Below, piece after piece: positions 54,351 to 64,000 of a stretch of DNA of 64,000 nucleotides (position 1 is the stretch's first letter; every line of letters starts with the position of its first letter). The stretch covers positions 41,971,065-42,035,064 of the forward strand of contig NC_085141.1 in the NCBI RefSeq assembly GCF_024139115.2. The letters run 5' to 3'. The translations under genes and the position numbers were made by a program. The notes below the pieces were generated by a model. The model had not been told where the DNA came from. It worked only from the letters and a program-made list of their open reading frames with translations, and did not search any database. The stretch is from Armigeres subalbatus (taxonomy: Eukaryota > Arthropoda > Insecta > Diptera > Culicidae).

Positions 54351-57300
54351 CCGAGCCTCTTGAAAGGAGGCTTCCGAGTCGCTTGAAAGAAGGCTTCCGA
54401 GCCACTTGAAAGGAGGCTTTCGAGCCTCTCGAAAGGAGGCTTCCGAGCCTCTTGAAAGGAGGCTTCCGAGCCTCTTGAAAGGAGGCTTCCGAGCCTCTTG
54501 AAAGGAGGCTTCCGAGCCTCTTGAAAGGAGGCTTCCGAGCCTCTTGGAAGGAGGCTTCCGAGCCTCTTGAAGGAGGCTTGAGCCTCTTGGAAGGAGGCTT
54601 CTGAGCCTCTTGAAAGGAGGCTTGAGCCTCTTGAAAGGAGGCTTCTGAGCCTCTTGAAAGGAGGCTTCTGAGCTCTTGAAAGGAGGCTTGAGGCCTCTTG
54701 AAAGGAGGCTTCTGAGCCTCTTGAAAGGAGGCTTCTGAGCCTCTTGAAAGGAGGCTTCTGAGCCTCTTGAAAGGAGGCTTCTGAGCCTCTTGAAAGGAGG
54801 CTTCTGAGCCTCTTGAAAGGAGGCTTCCTGAGCTCTTGAAAGGAGGCTTCTGAGCCTCTTGAAAGGGAGGCTTGAGCTCTTGAAAGGAGGCTTCTGAGCT
54901 CTCTTGAAAGGGAGGCTTCTGAGCCTCTTGAAAGGAGGCTTCTGAGCCTCTTGAAAGGAGGCTTCTGAGCCTCTTGAAAGGAGGCTTCTGAGCCTCTTGA
55001 AAGGAGGCTTCCAGGCCTCTTGAAAGGAGGCTCTGAGCCTCTTGAAAGGAGGCTTGGAGCCTCTTGAAAGGAGGCTTCTGAGCCTCTTGAAAGGAGGCTT
55101 CTGAGCCTCTTGAAAGGAGGCTTCTGAGCCTCTTGAAAGGAGGCTTCTGAGCCTCTTGAAAGGAGGCCTGAGCCTCTTGAAAGGAGGCTCTGAGCCTCTT
55201 GAAAGGAGGCTCTGAGCCTCTTGAAAGGAGGCCTGAGCCTCTTGAAAGGAGGCTCTGGAGCCTCTTGAAAGGAGGCTTCTGAGGCCTCTTGAAAGGAGGC
55301 TCTGAGCCTCTTTGAAGGAGGCTTCTGAGCCTCTTGAAAGGAGGCTTCTGAGCCTCTTGAAAGGAGGCTTGAGCCTCTTGAAAGGAGGCTTCTGAGCTCT
55401 TGAAAGGAGGCTTCTGAGCCTCTTGAAAGGAGGCCTGGAGCTCTTGAAAGGAGGCTTCTGAGCCTCTTGAAAGGAGGCTTCTGAGCCTCTTGAAAGGAGG
55501 CTTCCTGAGCCTCTTGAAAGGAGGCTTCTGAGCCTCTTGAAAGGAGGCTTCTGAGCCTCTTGAAAGGAGGCTTCTGAGCCTCTTGAAAGGAGGCTTCTGA
55601 GCCTCTTGAAAGGAGGCTTCTGAGCCTCTTGAAAGGGAGGCTTCTGAGGCCTCTTGAAAGGAGGCCTCTTCCTGAGCCTCTTGAAAGGAGGCTCTGAGGC
55701 CTCTTGAAAGGAGGCTTCTGAGCCTCTTGAAAGGAGGCTTCTGAGCCTCTTGAAAGGAGGCCTGAGCCTCTTGAAAGGAGGCTTCTGAGCCTCTTGAAAG
55801 GAGGCTTCTGAGCCTCTTGAAAGGAGGCCTGAGCCTCTTGAAAGGAGGCTTCCTGAGCTCTTGAAAGGAGGCTTCTGAGCCTCTTGAAAGGAGGCTTGAG
55901 CCTCTTGAAAGGAGGCTCTGAGCCTCTTGAAAGGAGGCTTCCTGAGCCTCTTGAAAGGAGGCTCTGAGCCTCTTGAAAGGAGGCTTCTGAGCCTTGAAAG
56001 GAGGCTTTGAGCCTCTTGAAAGGAGGCTTCTGAGCCTCTTGAAAGGGAGGCTTCCTGAGCCTCTTGAAAGGAGGCTTCTGAGCCTCTTGAAAGGAGGCTT
56101 CTGAGCCTCTTGAAAGGAGGCTTCCTGAGCCTCTTGAAAGGAGGCTTCTGAGCCTCTTGAAAGGAGGCTCTGAGCCTCTTGAAAGGAGGCTTCTGAGCCT
56201 CTTGAAAGGAGGCCTGAGCCTCTTGAAAGGAGGCTTCTGAGCCTCTTGAAAGGAGGCTTCTGAGCTCTTGAAAGGAGGCCTGAGGCCTCTTGAAAGGAGG
56301 CTTCTGAGCCTCTTGAAAGGAGGCTCTGAGCCTCTTGAAAGGAGGCTTCTGAGCCTCTTGAAAGGAGGCCTGAGCCTCTTGAAAGGAGGCCTGAGGCCTC
56401 TTGAAAGGAGGCTTCTGAGCCTCTTGAAAGGAGGCTTCCGAGCCTCTTGAAAGGAGGCTCTGAGCCTCTTGAAAGGAGGCTTCCTGAGCCTCTTGAAAGG
56501 AGGCTTCTGAGCCTCTTGAAAGGAGGCTTCTGAGCTCTTCCAGGCCTCTTGAAAGGAGGCTTCCTGAGCCTCTTGAAGGAGGCTTCTGAGCCTCTTGAAA
56601 GGAGGCTTGAGCCTCTTGAAAGGAGGCTTCTGAGCCTCTTGAAAGGAGGCTTCTGAGCCTCTTGAAAGGAGGCTTCTGAGCCTCTTGAAAGGAGGCTTCC
56701 TGAGCCTCTTGAAAGGAGGCTCTGAGCCTCTTGAAAGGAGGCTTGAGCCTCTTGAAAGGAGGCTCTGAGCCTCTTGAAAGGAGGCTTCTGAGCCTCTTGA
56801 AAGGAGGCTTGAGGCCTCTTGAAAGGAGGCTTCTGAGCCTCTTGAAAGGAGGCTGGAGCCTCTTGAAAGGAGGCTTCTGAGCTCTCTTGAAAGGAGGCTT
56901 CTGAGCCTCTTGAAAGGAGGCTTCTGAGGCCTCTTGAAAGGAGGCTTCTGAGCCTCTTGAAAGGAGGCTTCTGGAGCTCTCTTGAAAGGAGGCTTCTGAG
57001 CCTCTTGAAAGGAGGCTTCTGAGCCTTCTTGAAAGGGAGGCTTCCTGAGCTCTCTTGAAAGGAGGCTTCTGAGCTCTTGAAAGGAGGCTTCCTGAGCCTC
57101 TTGAAAGGAGGCTTCTGAGCCTCTTGAAAGGAGGCTTCCTGAGCCTCTTGAAAGGAGGCTCTGAGCCTCTTGAAAGGAGGCTTCTGAGCCTCTTGAAAGG
57201 AGGCTTCTGAGCCTCTTGAAAGGAGGCTTCTGAGCCTCTTGAAAGGAGGCTTCTGAGCCTCTTGAAAGGAGGCTTCTGAGCCTCTTGAAAGGAGGCTTCT

Positions 57301-60063
57301 GAGCCTCTTGAAAGGAGGCTCTGAGCCTCTTGAAAGGAGGCTTCTGAGCTCTTGAAAGGAGGCTTCCTGAGCCTCTTGAAAGGAGGCTTCCTGAGCCTCT
57401 TGAAAGGGAGGCTTCTGAGCCTCTTGAAAGGAGGCTTCTGAGCCTCTTGAAAGGAGGCTTCTGAGCCTCTTGAAAGGAGGCTTGAGCCTCTTGAAAGGAG
57501 GCTTGAGCCTCTTGAAAGGAGGCTTCTGAGCCTCTTGAAAGGAGGCTTCCTGAGCCTCTTGAAAGGAGGCTTCTGAGCCTCTTGAAAGGAGGCTTGAGAG
57601 CCTCTTGAAAGGAGGCTTCTGAGCTCTTGAAAGGAGGCTTCTGAGCCTCTTGAAAGGAGGCTTCCTGAGCCTCTTGAAAGGAGGCTTCGAGCCTCTTGAA
57701 AGGAGGCTTCTGAGCCTCTTGAAAGGAGGCTTCTGAGCCTCTTGAAAGGAGGCTTCTGAGCCTCTTGAAAGGAGGCTTGAGACCTCTTGAAAGGAGGCTT
57801 CGAGCCTCTTGAAAGGAGGTTTGAGCCTCTTGAAAGGAGGCTTCTGAGCCTCTCTTGAAAGGAGGCTTCTGAGCCTCTTGAAAGGAGGCTTTCCGAGCCT
57901 CTTGAAAGGAGGCTTCTGAACCTCTTGAAAGGAGGTTTCCGAACCTCTTGAAAGGAGGTTTCGAACCTCTTGAAAGGAGGTTTGAACCTCTTGAAAGGAG
58001 GTTTCGAACCTCTTGAAAGGAGGTTTCTGAACCTCTTGAAAGGAGGTTTCCGAACCTCTTGAATGGGGGTTTCTGAACCTCTTGAAAGGAGGTTTCGAAC
58101 CTCTTGAAAGGAGGTTTCTGAACCTCTTGAAAGGAGGTTTCGAACCTCTTGAAAGGAGGTTTGAACCTCTTGAAAGGAGGTTTCTGAACCTCTTGAAAGG
58201 AGGCTCTGAACCTCTTGAAAGGAGGTTTCTGAACCTCTTGAAAGGAGGTTTCTGAACTCTATTGAAAGGAGGTTTCGAACTCTTGAAAGGAGGTTTGAAC
58301 CTCTTGAAAGGAGGTTTCAGAACCTCTTGAAAGGAGGTTTCCGAACCTCCTGAAAGGAGGTTTCGAACCTCCTGAAAGGAGGTTTCGAACCTCTTGAAAG
58401 GAGGTTTCTGAACCTCTTGAAAGGAGGTTCTGAGCCTCTTGAAAGGAGGTTTCGAACCTCTTGAAAGGAGGTTTCGAACCTCTTGAAAGGAGGTTTGAAC
58501 CTCTTGAAAGGAGGTTTCCGAACCTCTTGAAAGGAGGTTCTGAACCTTTTGAAAGGAGGTTTCCGAACCTCTTGAAAGGAGGTTTCTGAACCTCTTGAAA
58601 GGAGGTTTCGAACCTCTTGAAAGGAGGTTTCTGAACCTCTTGAAAGGAGGTTTGAACCTCTTGAAAGGAGGTTTCGAACCTCTTGAAAGGAGGTTTCCGA
58701 ACCTCTTGAAAGGAGGTTTCCGAACCTCTTGAAAGGAGGTTTCCGAACCTCTTGAAAGGAGGTTTCCGAACCTCTTGAAAGGAGGTTTCCGAGCCTATTG
58801 AAAGGAGGTTTACGAACCTCTTGAAAGGAGGTTTACGAACCTCTTGAAAGGAGGTTTCCGAACCTCTTGAAAGGAGGTTTCCGAACCACTTGAAAGGAGG
58901 TTTCCGAACCTCTTGAAAGGAGGTTTCCTAACCACTTGAAAGGAGGTTTCCTAACCACTTGAAAGGAGGTTTCCGAACCTCTTGAAAGGAGGTTTCCTAA
59001 CCACTTGAAAGGAGGTTTCCGAACCTCTTGAAAGGAGGTTTCCGAACCTCTTGAAAGGAGGTTTCCGAACCTCTTGAAAGGAGGTTTCCGAACCTCTTGA
59101 AAGGAGGTTTCCGAGCCTCTTAAAAGGAGGTTTACGAACCTCTTGAAAGGAGGTCTACGAACCTCTTGAAAGGAGGTTTACGAACCTCTTGAAAGGAGGT
59201 TTCCGAACCTCTTGAAAGGAGGTTTCCGAACCTCTTGAAAGGAGGTTTCCGAACCTCTTGAAAGGAGGTTTCCGAACCTCTTGAAAGGAGGTTTCCGAAC
59301 CTCTTGAAAGGAGGTTTCCGAACCTCTTGAAAGGAGGTTTCCGAGCCTCTTGAAAGGAGGTTTACGAACCTCTTGAAAGGAGGTTTACGAACCTCTTGAA
59401 AGGAGGTTTACGAACCTCTTGAAAGGAGGTTTACGAACCTCTTGAAAGGAGGCTTCCGAGCCTCTTAAAAGGAGGCTTCCGAGCCTCTTGAAAGGAGGCT
59501 TCCGAGCCTCTTGAAAGGAGGCTTCCGAGCCTCTTGAAAGGAGGCTTCCGAGCCTCTTGGAAGGAGGCTTCCGAGCCTCTTGGAAGGAGGCTTCCGAGCC
59601 TCTTGGAAGGAGGCTTCCGAGCCTCTTGGAAGGAGGCCTGAGCCTCTTGGAAGGAGGCTTCCTGAGCCTCTTGGAAGGAGGCTTCCTGAGCTCTTGGAAG
59701 GAGGCTTGAGCCTCTTGGAAGGAGGCTTCTGAGCCTCTTGGAAGGAGGCTTCCTGAGGCCTCTTGGAAGGAGGCCGAGCCTCTTGGAAGGAGGCTTTGAG
59801 CCTCTTGGAAGGAGGCTCTGAGGCCTCTTGGAAGGAGGCTCTGAGCCTCTTGGAAGGAGGCTTCTGAGCCTCTTGGAAGGAGGCTTCTGAGCCTCTTGGA
59901 AGGAGGCCTGAGCCTCTTGGAAGGAGGCTTCCGAGCCTCTTGGAAGGAGGCTTCCGAGCCTCTTGGAAGGAGGCTTCCGAGCCTCTTGGAAGGAGGCTTC
60001 CGAGCCTCTTGGAAGGAGGCTTCCGAGCCTCTTGGAAGGAGGCTTCCGAGCCTCTTGGAAGGT
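54351..60063. repeat. 5.7-kb hairpin satellite (about 23-bp unit)
   Basis: About 240 units of GAGCCTCTTGAAAGGAGGCT plus a short TTCC-type linker. Each unit can fold as AGCCTC-loop-GAGGCT, or pair with its neighbour as GAGGCT-TCCG-AGCCTC. Subfamilies are ordered: G-type (54351 to about 57905), A-type with GAACCTC and GAGGTTT (about 57909-59445), G-type again, with TTGGAAGG replacing TTGAAAGG from 59557. Linker length varies irregularly between 54590 and 57900. Open frames such as 59385-60134 come from the repeat and are not genes. Confidence 0.95.
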
Positions 60064-61773
60064 GAAATGGTTCCTGTAAAAGTAATCGTCCGAGGTAATT
60101 TTAAATCCAACAAACATTTTTTTACAGCAAGCAAAAAATACCACTAGAAGAGCAGAGACAAGATTTTCAGTCTTGTTCAGTCTTGACGTTCTTTTTCAAG
60201 AATTTTCTCGCTCGAATCACTTACCATCCTTCTTCTTCTTTTCTGTGAGACCCAAACCTGAGATATCATTTTACACATCTTCTTGCCGTACCTCACTTTC
60301 CTGTAAAGAATCGGTACGCATCTCCACTCCATCGTTCGGCAGTTGGTAGCTAACCGAAGACTCGTTGAATCATCAGCCCAAAGCAAAACGGTAGTCCATT
60401 ATCGAATTTTTGCGGGCCAATTCAGGCATGTACACTTGTCGCCAGGGTTTTTGTCCCGGTTTTCTCCGAAGATATCCACCAATTTCCGAACCAACCGAAC
60501 GGGCGTCCAAATGAGCGATCATTTCAATTAGTCCATGAATCTTGATACGAAAATTATTTCCAGTTTCATTTAACTTGTGGTGGGAGAGGGACAGGGGTTC
60601 GTCACTCGGAATTCCACACAAGTCTCCGCTTCATTTGCACGGTTTTAGCACCATGTCGTGACATTGTCGTTTTGTATGATTTGAGTTTAATTAAACATAA
60701 AATGCTACGTGCCGCCCGAACAAACTCACGGTGCTGGAACGGAACAAAAAGAGTCTCGGAATGATGGTGACGATGACGACGATGATGATGGTCGCCAGAT
60801 CGTAAATACGTTCATTGCTCATTAAAGTCGCCGGTAAATGGCATTTCGATTGCTACCCAAACGATTCAATCCATTTCTAGTTCGGAATGGTCGGACAAAA
60901 AATGCTACAACTATGTGAGGCAAACATGAATTATGGATGGAAAATCGATTAACGGCGCGCAGTGCCAGCACCAGCATCGCCACAAATCGGTTTTATTGGT
61001 AACAGCTCGGCAGATCCCGGCCTAAGGGTTGCGTCGCAACGTCTTATGGCGATTCCTATCCTTGTCGACGGTTGGTGAAGGCGGATTGTTAGGATCTGTA
61101 ATAAAAGTGCCCGCCGGGCATCGACATCGATTGGGACAGATGGCGCAGCGCAGAGGTAGGTATGCCACGCGATGATCATCTGGAAAGGCTTGTCGTCATC
61201 GTCGCCGTCGTCGTAAGCGTCGCCTAGGGCAAGGTAATAAAATCGAACGAAAATGTGTGCGCCTGCGGCGGGGTGTTTTCTTCAGAACTATGGACGGACA
61301 ACCATCGGAGGGTACTGTGAGGATTAGATAAAACTGGAACGCTGTAGAGCTAATTAAGCGATGCACTTTGGTATACCTAATGTGTGCGAAAGATTAATTT
61401 TATTTATGCTACAACTATTATTGGTACGACCTTTGGAGTTCAACTAAATAACAAGATTTCAACAATGTAACCAAAAATGCATCAAACGGTCCTTGGTGTA
61501 CGAGAAAGATATGTTGCGAAAAAAGATTCGGCTACCGGTGGGACCGTAACCCACACTCTTCCATTAAGCACACGGACGCATGACCAATTTATACAACAGC
61601 TGTCCTTGCGATAGTCTGTTCCATCACTGACTATGATACGTCCCTGTACTTAGTGGAGAAGTGTGTGTTCAAGCTCCAATCGGCAGCTGAATCTTTTTTG
61701 GCAACAATTTAAAACATCACGTAGTGTTCCAGCATTGAACTTCTTCAACCAAAAACAAAAAAAAGTTTTTTTA
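60064..61773. other. Intergenic, no gene seen
   Basis: Mostly unique sequence. A degenerate tRNA-like 3' half (GTGTGGGTTACGGTCCCACC on the minus strand near 61532-61552) may be a SINE fragment. Short open frames near 60177-60621 and 60949-61179 are unrecognised. Confidence 0.5.
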
Positions 61774-62010
61774 CTTAGCTTTAGCTTAGCTTTAGCTTAG
61801 CTTTAGCTTAGCTTTAGCTTAGCTTTAGCTTAGCTTTAGCTTAGCTTTAGCTTAGCTTTAGCTTAGCTTTAGCTTAGCTTTAGCTTAGCTTTAGCTTAGC
61901 TTTAGCTTAGCTTAGCTTTAGCTTAGCTTTAGCTTAGCTTAGCTTAGCTTTAGCCAGCTTTAGCACTGCCTTTCAGCTTAGCTTAGCTTAGCTTTTAGCT
62001 TAGCTTTAGC
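61774..62010. repeat. TTAGCTTTAGC tandem array
   Basis: An 11-base unit (alternating TTAGC and TTTAGC) repeats about 20 times, with some units lacking a T and increasing irregularity after 61950. Confidence 0.92.
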
Positions 62011-63946
62011 TGTTCCTAGTTCTGTTCACCAGCTCCAGCCCCCAGCCCCCATCACTGTTCCTGTTCCCCCCACCAGCCCAGTCCCCAGTCTGTGCCCACC
62101 CCTGTTCCCACCCCCAGCCCCACCAGCCCTGTTCCCTGTTCCCCACCCCAGCCCTGTCTGTTCCCACCCCACCCTGTTCCTCCAGCCCCACTGTTCCTGT
62201 TCCCTGTTCCACCCTGTTCCACCCCACCAGCCCACCAGCCTGTTCTGTTCCACTCCCCTGTCTGTTCCACCAGCCCTGTTCTGTTCCTGTTCCACCTCAC
62301 TCTGTTCCACCCCACCCACCTGTTCTCACTCCTGTTCCTGTTCTGCCCTGTTCCAAACTCCAGTTCTGTCTCACCTCCAGCCCCACCCCACCCACCCCTG
62401 TTCCCAGTTCCTGTTCCACCCCTGTCTCACCCCACTCCAGCCCCAGCTCAGCCCCACTGTTCCCCCACTCCCACCCCAGCCTGTTCAGCTCCCCAGCCCC
62501 AGCCTCAGCCCAGCCTCAGTTCCCACCTCAGCCTGTTCTCCCAGCCCCCACTCCAGCCCCACCCCTGTTCCACCTGTTCCCAGCTCCCAGCCCCACCCTG
62601 TTCCACCCCACCCCTGTTCCACCCCAGTCTGTCCCCAGCCCTGTTCCACCCCACCCACCTGTCTGTTCCCACCTGTTCCTGTTCCTGTTCCCCCACCTGC
62701 ACTCCTGTTCCCCAGCTCCCCACCTGTTCTCCTGTTCCTGTTCACCCCTGTTCCTGTTCCCACCTCCCCACCACCACCCCACCTGTCTGTTCCACCTGTT
62801 CCACCCTGTTCCTGTTCCCACCCCACCCCTGTTCCCACTCCCTGTTCCCCAGCCCCCTGTTCCTGTTCCCACCCCCACACTCCCAGTTCAGCCCCTGTTC
62901 CTGTTCTGTTCCCACCCACCCCCACCTCTGTTCCACCTGTCTCTGTTCCTGTTCCTGTCTCTGTTCCACCTGTTCCTGTCTGCTGTTCCCACCTCCTCAC
63001 CCCCAAATCACTCCCACTCCAGCCTCCCACCTGTTCACCCCTCTCACCTGAGCTCCCCACCTCCCACCAGCTCCCCACTCCACCCTGTTCAGCCTGTTCC
63101 CACCTCACTCCCCTGTTCACCTGTTCCCAGCCCCCTGTTCCCACCTGTTCTCAGCCCCCAGCTCCTGCCCACCCTGTCTGCCCCACCCCAGCTCCTGTTC
63201 CCAGCCCCACCCCAGCCCCAGCTCCCCAGCCCCAGTTCTCACCTGTTCTGTTCTGTTCCACCCCACTCCACCCCACCCCTGTTCCACTCCCACCTGTTCC
63301 ACCCCACCTGTTCTGCTCTGTTCCCAGCCCCCCACCCTGTCTGTTCCTGTTCCACCCTGTTCCACTCCCTGTTCCCTGTTCCTGTTCCCACCCTGTTCCC
63401 ACTGTTCCTGTTCCTGTTCCCCCACTCTGTTCTCTGTTCCTCCCCCCACCCCTGTTCCCCAGCTCCTGTTCCTGTTCTGTTCCCTGTTCCCACCTGTTCC
63501 CCACCCCAGCTCCCACTCCCCACCCTGTTCCCTGTTCCTCACCCCACTCCCACCCTGTTCCCCAGCTCCCAGCTCCCAGCCCCTGTTCTGTTCCCCACCT
63601 CCACCCCAGCCCCACCCCAGTTCCCCAGCCCCCACCCCTGTCTGTTCCACCCACCACCACCCCACCTCACCTCAGTTCCCACCCCAGCTCACTCCCCAGC
63701 CCAGCTCCTGTTCCCTGTTCCCCACCAGCTCCAGCTGTTCCACCACCACCTGTTCCCACTCTGTTCCAGCCCACTCCAGCCCCTGTTCCCACCTCAGCCC
63801 CACCAGCCACTCAGCTTCTGTCTCCCACCTGTTCCACTCCCTGTTCCACTCCCAGCTCCAGCTCCTAGCTTCCCAGCTCCAAATTCTGTTCCAGCCCTGT
63901 TCAGCCTCAGCTCCAGCTGTTCTCAGCCCCACTCACCCAGCTCAGC
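62011..63946. repeat. C-rich low-complexity block
   Basis: Nearly two kilobases composed of a few words (CTGTTCC, CCAGCCC, CCACCCC, CTCA) without a fixed period. Purines on the plus strand occur almost only in CAG, CTG and CCAC contexts. Stop-poor frames up to 319 codons on both strands reflect composition only. It is bracketed by TTAGC repeats on both sides. Confidence 0.85.
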
Positions 63947-64000
63947 TTTAGCCAGCCTCACTAGCTTTAGCTAGCTTAGCTTTAGCCCTCAGCTTTAGCT
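63947..64000. repeat. TTAGC/TTTAGC repeat resumes at window edge
   Basis: CTTTAGC, TAGCTAGCTTAGC and CTTTAGCCCTCAGC words return after the C-rich block and run off the window. Confidence 0.8.

Noticed and set aside
54351..60063. CRISPR-like array (short regular palindromic repeats)
   Set aside because: There are no unique spacers; the units are contiguous satellite repeats in a eukaryotic context.
59385..60144. ORFs of 249 and 237 codons with KPPSKRLGSLLPRGSEASFQ repeats
   Set aside because: They are translations of the hairpin satellite in two frames of the same strand; linker changes shift frames without any sign of selection.
61774..62010. Telomeric repeat array
   Set aside because: The unit TTAGCTTTAGC is not the insect TTAGG telomere repeat, and mosquitoes are thought to lack telomerase-type telomeres.
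62092..63144. Pro/Ser/Cys-rich ORF (319 codons) and Gly/Trp/Asn-rich reverse ORFs
   Set aside because: They follow from the low-complexity C-rich composition, overlap in several frames on both strands and lie in a suspected assembly problem zone.

Overview
The window looks like heterochromatin-like or intergenic DNA from a culicine mosquito, most probably Aedes. The reasons are tRNA-derived SINEs with Feilai-style heads and tails, I-, RTE- and R1-clade LINEs of mosquito type, many palindromic MITEs, and almost no host coding sequence. No complete, recognisable host gene was found. Most long open frames lie in transposons or in short-period repeats whose units contain no stop codon.

Layout. 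1-3.7 kb: a foldback repeat, a 100-bp direct duplication and a 709-bp palindromic hAT-like MITE with an 8-bp target duplication. 3.7-6.1 kb: a four-level nest, in which a GGCCGAA-repeat element holds a MITE, which holds a tRNA-SINE, which holds a DNA element. 6.2-7.2 kb: a decayed 24-bp satellite. 7.2-18.5 kb: mostly unique sequence with a histone-like promoter and stem-loop relic, SINEs, a second GGCCGAA element, and a head-to-head GC-box promoter palindrome beside two copies of an unidentified small ORF. 18.5-25.4 kb: a TIR element split by a full-length I-clade LINE with two open ORFs and a 10-bp TSD candidate. 25.4-27.8 kb: MITE and SINE remnants. 27.8-33.3 kb: a three-level nest, with one TIR element inside another and a frameshifted RTE-like LINE (14-bp TSD) inside both. 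33.4-34.5 kb: an inverted composite of three tRNA-like units with a 16-bp TSD. 35.7-36.5 kb: a second hAT-like palindrome. 40.8-41.9 kb: a minisatellite joined to an R1-clade LINE relic. 42.6-48.7 kb: a 6-kb element with CACAG ends that carries a 3.3-kb inverted 24-bp satellite and a possible tiny spliced gene. 51.4-52.7 kb: another TIR element. 54.35-60.06 kb: a 5.7-kb hairpin satellite. 61.8-64 kb: a TTAGCTTTAGC array that turns abruptly into a C-rich low-complexity block.

The only strongly supported protein genes belong to retrotransposons: ORF1 and ORF2 of the I-clade element, the broken RTE ORF and the R1 relic. The nesting gives a relative insertion order at three loci, because many target-site duplications can be read directly. 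The satellites are built from self-complementary units, and in the largest one the stem bases change together between subfamilies.
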